11,925 nt of DNA from positions 3,713 through 15,637 of the forward strand of contig DMBA01000390.1 of NCBI GenBank assembly GCA_003446315.1, in the 5' to 3' direction. This stretch comes from Ruminococcus sp. (GTDB lineage Bacteria; Bacillota; Clostridia; Oscillospirales; Ruminococcaceae). Made by a program: the position numbers and the translations under genes. Below, piece after piece: positions 7,801 to 11,925 of this stretch. The notes beneath the pieces were generated by a model. That model was given only the letters and a program-made list of their open reading frames with translations. It had not been told where the DNA came from and searched no databases. Positions within the stretch are counted from its first letter, which is position 1; each line of letters opens with the position of its first letter.

Positions 7801-9077
7801 ATGTTGTCATTGATTCGTGTTTGCAAATTATAACGTTCTTTTTCACTGTTCCAGGCATCGCTTTCGGACAAAGAAGAATCTGCAGCAGTCCGATCCAAAA
7901 TGCTTTTCCATGTGCCGCCATCCTGAATGCGGGACATTACCGGGTACTCAAAACGATCATCTTCATCATTATAGTTTACAACCGCATTAAAAGAGGATTC
8001 TCTATAGTCCTCGCTGTCAACATCCACGTTTACCTGAATACTGCCCATCGCCGATTCAAATTGCGCACTGCCGATATCATTGGTCACATTAATAATTTGA
8101 TTTCGCGCCTCGATCAAGGCATCCAGCTTTGATTCCATATCGCTGCGGGACTCCTCAGGTCTGCTGGTAATATAACCATAATCCGTAGAAGACTGCAAAG
8201 TGGAATAATCAATTCCGCTTTGGAACGGTGCACTCACATAGAGGATCTTGCTTGCCGTCATATACTTATACTGTTCTTTGGCAGCCTCAATCATCATTGT
8301 AATTCCGGGAGTACCGCTGGAACCTGCAAACTCATAAAAATCGTTCCAGCCGCTGCCGGAATCGAGCGGAAAACCGGCAACAGGATTATATCCCACCTTC
8401 TCCGGATGCTCCGGATCATTACCAAACAGCGCATAGTATGCCTGCATGCACGGATCTTCCAAAGATTCCAATGTCTTTGTGTAATCAATCTTCTTTTCAA
8501 CTGCATCTGCCTGCTTAGAAGAATTCTTGAGAAAATCCAGCTTTCGGAACAGGGTGCTGACAAGCGAAACCGGACCCTTGTACTTCATATAGTCAATCAC
8601 CTGGCGCTTCATTACAGCCGGATTAGCAAGTGCGCTGCCGTCGACCGGCGTGTAATTGAATCCATCAATCTGCATTTGCAGGAAGTTTGACCATACAGTT
8701 TCAGCGTCTCCCTCTGGCTGATCGAAGATCATTTCCACAAGTTCATTCGCCATATTCTGCACATAAGCGGATTCTCTGTCAGAATCATTATACGCAATCT
8801 GAGATTCAATCGTTTGTTTAAAGTATGCCTTCAACGCAGGCTTGAGATCATCTTCAGACTGTGCAACGGCAAATAAGCCGTACATATCCTGCAAGATCTG
8901 CTCATACTCAGACATTGCGGCATTCATTGTCAAGTCACCTGCACTGGCGATGGAAGCCTTCGCAGCCTGCAATCTGCTGGCATCAATGATCATGGTTGAA
9001 TATGTGACCATCGGCAGCATGATGAGGCACAAAAAGATTGATATGGAACCTTTAGCCTTTCTCATAAAACGAAACAT
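4851..9077 (-). CDS. Giant TadG-like / DUF5702-like surface protein (1408 aa)
   Basis: The N-terminus is basic (MFRFMRKAKG), followed by GSISIF and a hydrophobic helix to about residue 33, then IIDASRLQAAKASIASAG, which resembles TadG-type and clostridial DUF5702 proteins of Tad loci. The start is supported by AGGAGG 6 nt upstream. After the anchor come long helical, Gln/Asp/Glu-rich regions (about 280-720), an acidic low-complexity linker (about 748-813), a second acidic linker (about 830-850), a hydrophobic stretch (about 946-1016), a long amphipathic coiled-coil-like region (about 1035-1280) and a C-terminal domain (about 1300-1408) starting YKEYCKIFVLL. Neither a von Willebrand MIDAS motif (DxSxS) nor an LPxTG sorting signal was seen. 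It follows the TadE-like gene by 11 nt. Classical TadG is usually several hundred residues, so this one is unusually long. A wall-spanning or tip role is inference; the DUF5702 match is from memory. Confidence 0.8.
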   Translation of the reverse strand: MFRFMRKAKGSISIFLCLIMLPMVTYSTMIIDASRLQAAKASIASAGDLTMNAAMSEYEQILQDMYGLFAVAQSEDDLKPALKAYFKQTIESQIAYNDSDRESAYVQNMANELVEMIFDQPEGDAETVWSNFLQMQIDGFNYTPVDGSALANPAVMKRQVIDYMKYKGPVSLVSTLFRKLDFLKNSSKQADAVEKKIDYTKTLESLEDPCMQAYYALFGNDPEHPEKVGYNPVAGFPLDSGSGWNDFYEFAGSSGTPGITMMIEAAKEQYKYMTASKILYVSAPFQSGIDYSTLQSSTDYGYITSRPEESRSDMESKLDALIEARNQIINVTNDIGSAQFESAMGSIQVNVDVDSEDYRESSFNAVVNYNDEDDRFEYPVMSRIQDGGTWKSILDRTAADSSLSESDAWNSEKERYNLQTRINDNISAFQDYVRWREDYAYLTNEISRLENALEWNVYNYYQDEYSDDEEAGVDWYSYFIDEINRGSLRNYVFEAKASVAVKNRLDEVYNTAFSNFLSALGNRDLYNNYADQFENDGYGCLCTAYIYLLSMQETLGDLDTALQAVKDKIHDVQAAKDAWQTSINQVDSSSTRTSMQNDIDTATEGINEEDVDALKARAGEIKQQVDTMIADMESIKYLEQQICRTQTMSDLAELADANIIQRTLIDLYAPDDAFPTPPDFSGVSDFEENRVASDGGEALTKAQTLIDTKFVHNVDTSHFSTLQILDGEPEDEPSEKFVKVLKDIANPIESQGLAEDSDTANEYEQIQEAAGNVSEGTPGASMADNAGDGEEVEQEDPDSEPIACPSGGEDGETYFLYQIQNYQSSYEESLGGLNPDSYAVSGVDLPDSDDDSADPGASLSAAKGLLELIANIGTEIRDTAYMEEYFTEVFTCRTDKLRDANVVLLNGYTNQEGAAKQLNTNTEWYGKEIEFIIWGDGNLDANLTKNDALIFAIRFALNAIYAFTAADIQSFALEIATAIAGWTVIGVPIVQACITIGIALAESAWDLHLLHQGKDVAIYKNATTFVCSPAGALKTVATEVATEVITEVVDTAVSHLEEHIDSTIDSLEVSADQHVSDYATQLEGLVNEYIEEQTEQIRAAIESTLVTPLVNKLMSVPQMMRVDGKTAEQAVSDAVDSAFAVVEESLDRMNDGKLKEIATDFFNTQSGVLKTSIMNQIVPKFQDALGGEGSTINSSAISQALIAPLNAETGDVGIITGILEDFKETIRTKLDDVKRTMTDNISGAIHESAGNMKDFLHRQMDAASESIKGTVSSTMQSIAGSDVGSVVTNGADTAATSGGLTLNYKEYCKIFVLLNAATNETKMLRRAAALIQANVRHPADEDMANGDFEMIAANTLVSVHADLKLGTLFPWCVSDTVDEGTGEDSLDLDFSNLGGRSVTIKYNGINGY

Positions 9078-9088
9078 ATTGCACCTCC

Positions 9089-9823
9089 TCAGTTCAGTCC
9101 AAGCGTTGTTCTTGCTTCATTCAATTTTTGTTTAATTGCCGCAACATCCAATCCAAGCTTTTGTGCCAGTGTCTCCAGAGCATCCACAGCGAAATCGGTT
9201 GTACGAATAAACTCATCTGTATCATTCGCAGACGCTTTTACTGTCACTGAAACACCCGGAGCATCTATTCCAAAATAATCCAAGAGAGCAAAACTCAAAA
9301 GCGGCTGTGTCAGTTTTACTGTCACATACTGTACAACAAAGTAGTTCGCAGCGGAGATTTCAGTTGTAACATCACCCTCTGCGCCGATAATCGAATTCTC
9401 CGCAACCATATCCGAAAGAATCGTCTGAAATGCTTCTTCATGTCCGGAAAGCGGGTTAGAACTCCAATAGCGATATGCTCTGGATTCAGAAAAATTCGGA
9501 TCAAAATTGATATGAACCGTTCCGCCGAAAATATTATCACTCGTCTCAGCTTCTGCCGGCAAATCAGCTTCTGTCGCACCAGTATTATAAACTGAGTTGC
9601 TTACCAAGTCAATATAGCCGGGATAAGCGATCTCTCTTGCAGCGAGCAAACCCACTTTCTGTGCATAAGCAGCCGCTGATGTATACTGTAAAACATACAG
9701 TCCAACATAGATCAGAAACCCAAGGCACAAAAAAACAACTGGGTAAATAAAGGCTGCTTCCACAAATTCGGCTGCACCGCTTTCTGATCGCAGCATACCA
9801 ACTCTTTTTTTATATTTTTTCAT
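9089..9823 (-). CDS. tadE: TadE-like minor pilin
   Basis: The 244-residue protein has a basic N-terminus (MKKYKKR), then ESGAAEFVEAAFIYPVV and a hydrophobic helix to about residue 47. This is the TadE signature: glycine, a glutamate in the following segment, and a Pro after the EAAFIY stretch. The rest (about 50-244) is a soluble extracytoplasmic domain with a mixed sequence and a helical C-terminus. Compared with the usual GxxxxE pattern, Glu22 falls at +6 after Gly16, with another Glu (19) at +3, so the exact cut is uncertain. ATG 9823 is preceded by GGAG at 6 nt and a second AGGAGG further up. It comes right after the 139-nt stem-loop region and 11 nt before the TadG-like gene. TadE proteins are minor pilus components needed for fibre assembly; the symbol is by family, not by proven orthology. 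Confidence 0.85.
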   Translation of the reverse strand: MKKYKKRVGMLRSESGAAEFVEAAFIYPVVFLCLGFLIYVGLYVLQYTSAAAYAQKVGLLAAREIAYPGYIDLVSNSVYNTGATEADLPAEAETSDNIFGGTVHINFDPNFSESRAYRYWSSNPLSGHEEAFQTILSDMVAENSIIGAEGDVTTEISAANYFVVQYVTVKLTQPLLSFALLDYFGIDAPGVSVTVKASANDTDEFIRTTDFAVDALETLAQKLGLDVAAIKQKLNEARTTLGLN

Positions 9824-9873
9824 GTGTTTCTCCGCCTCCTGCTCCGGAATGTTTTGTCCATGACCGTATATAA

Positions 9874-9919
9874 CGGTTTTTCACGCGGCAGTATCATCGT
9901 TCTGCCGCATGAAAAGCCG
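9874..9919 (-). other. Long stem-loop downstream of the pilin genes
   Basis: Arms 9874-9891 and 9902-9919 pair over 18 positions, with one G-U wobble and one A-C mismatch on the transcribed strand, around a 10-nt loop at 9892-9901. The inner 14 positions pair without a break. The stem is flanked by T on the 5' side and A on the 3' side on both strands, so it does not have the U-tract of an intrinsic terminator. A role as a 3' stabiliser or processing site for pilin mRNA is inferred. Confidence 0.7.
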
Positions 9920-9945
9920 GCCATCCACGGCATGGTATGGATGGC
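9912..9945 (-). terminator. Weak terminator-like hairpin after the pilin genes (possible attenuator)
   Basis: A perfect 8-bp stem, GCCATCCA with TGGATGGC (9938-9945 and 9920-9927 as transcribed), encloses a 10-nt loop and is followed by CGGC and only four U (9912-9915). The U-tract is short and offset, and the same bases pair into the next stem-loop, so partial termination or antitermination-like switching is possible but unproven. A reduced read-through after the pilins would suit their high copy number. Confidence 0.35.
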
Positions 9946-10258
9946 AGACTAATCGCAGACAATCAGATTCCTGTTGAGAAAATAGCATCAATCTGCTCCT
10001 TGATTCGCTCAAAAATATAGCCAATCAAGCCTTGATCGTTGTCAAAGACCGCACTTCTTTTTGTCAAAATTGAAACAAGAAGTGACGCAACAAGCAGCGC
10101 AATTGCCATTAACACCACAGATTCTACTGTCTCCATACCGCATTCTTCATCGCGGAGCTGCAAAGCCTTACGCTTCACAGTATAATAAGCATTGAAAACG
10201 GCAACTGCCATTTTATCAATCATTGCTTTCTCCTTTCATGCTGTTACGGCATGGTATG
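9927..10258. repeat. 13-bp direct repeat downstream of each pilin gene
   Basis: The sequence ACGGCATGGTATG occurs exactly at 9927-9939, after the second pilin gene, and at 10246-10258, after the first. In the distal copy it forms the loop and part of a stem arm of the terminator-like hairpin. In the proximal copy it lies by a CATGC/GCATG 5-bp inverted repeat (10237-10241 and 10249-10253). A further 10-bp direct repeat, CATGCTGTTA, occurs at 10237-10246 and 10263-10272. This suggests the trailer was copied along with the pilin gene. Confidence 0.7.
9963..10223 (-). CDS. flp: Flp/Fap-type pilin (second copy)
   Basis: This 86-residue prepilin has a 29-residue leader ending ECG, then METVE and a hydrophobic helix (about 35-53), then a short helical tail containing GLIGYIFERIKEQIDAIF. 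Cleavage after Gly29 leaves a 57-residue mature pilin with Glu at +5, the Flp hallmark; the Tyr normally at +6 is Ser. The start is ATG 10223 with AAGGAG 6 nt upstream. It is a clear paralogue of the pilin gene at 10284-10538, sharing the NAYYT and KRK leader features, and follows it by 60 nt. Its codon choice looks less uniform and more AT-ended than that of the first copy, so it may be a minor or variant pilin. It is exported through the TadBC platform and probably cut by the peptidase at 2546-3226. Confidence 0.93.
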   Translation of the reverse strand: MIDKMAVAVFNAYYTVKRKALQLRDEECGMETVESVVLMAIALLVASLLVSILTKRSAVFDNDQGLIGYIFERIKEQIDAIFSTGI

Positions 10259-10283
10259 AATACATGCTGTTATTGTTTCGTTA

Positions 10284-10538
10284 TTAGTCTCCGCCAAAGA
10301 TATCATCCAGCTGATCCTTGATCTTATCAAAGATGTAACCAACGATACCGTGCTCACCGAATGTTTCACTGTTGCCGGTCAGGAACTGAATGATCAGGAC
10401 TGCAACGATGATTGCAATAGCAATCAGGATAACAGCCTCGATAGTCTCCATACCGGACTCCTCGTCGCGAAGAGCTTCGAACTTACGCTTTGCAGTGTAA
10501 TATGCATTGAATGCTGCAAGTGCCATCTTATCCATCAT
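10284..10538 (-). CDS. flp: Flp/Fap-type pilin (first copy, probable major pilin)
   Basis: This 84-residue prepilin has a 29-residue leader ending EESG, then METIE, a strongly hydrophobic Ile/Ala/Val helix (about 35-53) and a short amphipathic tail with GIVGYIFDKIKDQLDDIF and an acidic end. Predicted cleavage after Gly29 gives a 55-residue mature pilin with Glu at +5. A very strong AAGGAGG site lies 8 nt before ATG 10538 and overlaps the tadC stop region; a second ATG follows directly at 10535. The strong ribosome binding site, the first position of the pair and many codons such as GCA, AAG and ATC suggest high expression. Flp pilins polymerise into thin bundled fibres for adherence and surface colonisation in known Tad systems. 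Confidence 0.95.
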   Translation of the reverse strand: MMDKMALAAFNAYYTAKRKFEALRDEESGMETIEAVILIAIAIIVAVLIIQFLTGNSETFGEHGIVGYIFDKIKDQLDDIFGGD

Positions 10539-10544
10539 AACCTT

Positions 10545-10551
10545 TTCCTCC
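10545..10551 (-). promoter_or_regulatory. Strong ribosome binding site of the first pilin gene
   Basis: AAGGAGG lies 6-8 nt before the first pilin ATG and touches the TadC stop codon, the best match to the anti-Shine-Dalgarno sequence among the starts in this window. It supports high translation of the major pilin and coupling to the upstream gene. Confidence 0.75.
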
Positions 10552-11451
10552 TTAGAGATTGAAACCGCTGAGCATCGAAGCGATCATGGGGACCACAACG
10601 ACGATCATGATACCGACAAACATAAGCATGTTCGGGATCAAGAGTTTCTGGGAAGCGATTTCACCTTTTTGTTTAGACAACTGTTTTTTTTGTTCCCATG
10701 CCTCGTCCGCCATAATCTTCATGGAGTTGATCGACTCAGAAGCTCCACGGTTCACGGCCTGGACATATATCGAAGAAAACTTTCGTATTTCTTTGATACC
10801 ACATCTGGATGCGAAGGATTCCATTGCGCGGTCAATCGCCATACCTTCCTGAATATCTTTTGAAGTAATGCGCATTTCCTCATAGAGTGCTTCCTCATGG
10901 TTGGAATTCGCAACCTCGTCCCACGCTCGTCTGACAAGCATGCCCGCGTTAATCAGCATTGTCAGCTTAGAAACCATTTTCGGGAACTCACTCAGGAGCT
11001 CGTCTTTTTTGTTTGACACAGAAGAATTGATTCCCATGCGCAAGCCAAACGGCAGAATAAACATCAACACAACACCGATGCCTAAACCCATGAGGGATTT
11101 CATCAAGCAAACTAGTGTCAAGCCAATCGGCGCAAACGTTAAAAACAGCGAAATAACACCGGCATGCGCTATATAATAGTATAGCTCCGCATTGGCTCTG
11201 CCAAACACTTCCGAAAGTTTCTTCATTTCTTCCAATGCTTTTTCACTGGAAGAAATCTTCTTCTTTTTGACTTTCTCGAACACATCAATTGCGCCGAGTC
11301 CGATAAAGTAGAGTTCTTTCAGCGTAAAAATGCCATCATCGACATCTTCCAGAATCTCGTTGAACTGATCTTTATACTTAAAATACAAAATCATCCATAT
11401 GGCTGCCATCACTGTTGCGACCAGTACGCAAACAGTCATCAACAAATACAT
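10552..11451 (-). CDS. tadC: TadC-like type II secretion F-family membrane protein
   Basis: The 299-residue protein has an N-terminal membrane segment (about 1-24), a charged cytoplasmic region (25-95), two closely spaced membrane segments (about 97-140), a T2SSF-type helical domain (about 156-275) with FPKMVSKLTMLINAGMLVRRAW, and a C-terminal membrane segment (about 274-295). This layout matches TadC, which with TadB forms the inner-membrane platform that the TadA ATPase drives to push pilins into the fibre. The start is ATG 11451, with an AGGGGTG site about 7 nt upstream, 15 nt after the TadB stop. Order TadB, TadC, then pilins fits the usual Tad arrangement. A run of eight A (mRNA sense) lies at 10684-10691 in the C-terminal part. 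TadB/TadC assignment is by order and similarity and both belong to one superfamily. Confidence 0.88.
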   Translation of the reverse strand: MYLLMTVCVLVATVMAAIWMILYFKYKDQFNEILEDVDDGIFTLKELYFIGLGAIDVFEKVKKKKISSSEKALEEMKKLSEVFGRANAELYYYIAHAGVISLFLTFAPIGLTLVCLMKSLMGLGIGVVLMFILPFGLRMGINSSVSNKKDELLSEFPKMVSKLTMLINAGMLVRRAWDEVANSNHEEALYEEMRITSKDIQEGMAIDRAMESFASRCGIKEIRKFSSIYVQAVNRGASESINSMKIMADEAWEQKKQLSKQKGEIASQKLLIPNMLMFVGIMIVVVVPMIASMLSGFNL

Positions 11452-11466
11452 ACCGTCACACCCCTT

Positions 11467-11925
11467 TTACACTTTAATATCAACGATCTTGGTTCCCCAC
11501 CAATACGCAAAGACGAAAATCGCAAGCGCAAAGAGCTTCACGCCGATGACAAGAGCGTTTACAGAGCCATCGCCGAACGAACGTGTCAGGATCGACATGA
11601 CCAGCGGCATCACAGCAAGTACATTGAGCTGGTTGCGCTGACCGGTCACCATCGTCTGGATCTCCAGTTCAATTTCGATCTTATCACTGATCATATCTCT
11701 GGTTTCGCGAATAACCTTCGCAACGTCGCCGCCGAGGTTCGATGAAACGTCAAAAACGCCGGCAAAGCTCTTTACATCATCCAGACCGCTGCGTACAGAA
11801 AAATCATTCAGCAAATCTTTGATCTCAATGCCCTGGTTATCGTGCGCAGAGCAAATAAGCTGCAATTCCTTGGTGATATAGGCATCTGCACCGTGTTCCA
11901 CGACCATATCGGAATAAGCGGCATG
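11467..11925 (-). CDS. tadB: TadB-like type II secretion F-family membrane protein (5' end outside window)
   Basis: The frame is open to the right edge, where codons before the internal Met at 11907 continue (HAAYSD), so the N-terminus is missing and 152 residues are seen. The visible part holds the helical T2SSF domain (GADAYITKELQLICSAHD, then LGGDVAKVIRETRDMISDKIEIE) and two hydrophobic segments at the end (LNVLAVMPLVMSIL and VIGVKLFALAIFVFAYWWG), as expected for the C-terminal half of TadB. It precedes the TadC-like gene by 15 nt. With TadC it should form the platform of the pilus machine. The Met at 11907 is not the start, since the T2SSF domain would then be cut. Confidence 0.85.
   Translation of the reverse strand, partial: HAAYSDMVVEHGADAYITKELQLICSAHDNQGIEIKDLLNDFSVRSGLDDVKSFAGVFDVSSNLGGDVAKVIRETRDMISDKIEIELEIQTMVTGQRNQLNVLAVMPLVMSILTRSFGDGSVNALVIGVKLFALAIFVFAYWWGTKIVDIKV

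Larger units (their letters stand above)
9824..9962 (-). other. Pilin-to-tadE intergenic region with tandem stem-loops
   Basis: This is the largest gap in the window, 139 nt between the stop of the second pilin gene and the tadE start. It holds two abutting inverted repeats (9920-9945 and 9874-9919) and a small CCGT/ACGG inverted repeat at 9864-9876. No promoter-like sequence stood out. Its place just after the pilin genes fits a role in setting how much transcript passes from pilins to minor components. Confidence 0.6.

Noticed and set aside
5901..8132. Long plus-strand frames (309 and 264 codons) opposite the TadG-like gene
   Set aside because: They are Cys/Ile-rich shadows of the minus-strand coding sequence, with no domain, no ribosome binding site and no operon context.
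9874..9919. Long stem-loop as an intrinsic terminator
   Set aside because: On both strands the stem is followed by A residues, not U, so it lacks the needed tract.

Overview
The window is an almost gap-free run of ten genes, all on the minus strand, and it reads as most of a Tad (tight adherence, Flp/type IVc) pilus locus of a Gram-positive, Clostridia-like bacterium. This organism call is an inference. It rests on strong AGGAGG-type ribosome binding sites, medium GC with an AT-leaning third position, a Tad set with no secretin or outer-membrane genes, a lipoprotein with a classical lipobox, and a DUF6382-like protein with a Pro/Gln-rich linker of the kind Clostridia join to FHA domains. The species cannot be named from the sequence.

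Transcription runs from right to left. The right edge cuts a TadB-like inner-membrane platform gene (11467-11925). It is followed by a TadC-like platform gene (10552-11451) and two paralogous Flp pilin genes (10284-10538 and 9963-10223). Next is a 139-nt non-coding gap holding two adjacent stem-loops, then a TadE-like minor pilin (9089-9823), a 1408-residue TadG-like surface protein (4851-9077), a lipoprotein (4102-4830), a second TadE-like minor pilin (3263-4081), an A24 prepilin peptidase (2546-3226) and a membrane-anchored TPR/WG-repeat protein (1227-2540). The left edge cuts a DUF6382-like protein (1-1212). The TadA ATPase expected in such loci is not in the window and probably lies beyond the right edge.

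Working model: TadB and TadC form the membrane platform. The peptidase trims the two Flp pilins and probably some of the TadE/TadG-like proteins. The Flp pilins build the fibre and the long TadG-like protein may form a tip or wall-spanning part. The lipoprotein and the TPR/WG protein are extracytoplasmic parts without clear counterparts in the classical Gram-negative Tad set. The DUF6382-like protein may regulate the system through phosphothreonine.

Three genes have a better-supported start (ATG with a suitable ribosome binding site) than their longest reading frame, which begins with GTG or TTG. Apart from the inter-pilin (60 nt) and post-pilin (139 nt) gaps, spacers are 5-36 nt, so the genes are probably one operon with pilin dosage set at the stem-loops. 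No RNA gene, CRISPR array, insertion sequence or clear promoter was seen, and there is no gene-free stretch over 300 bases.
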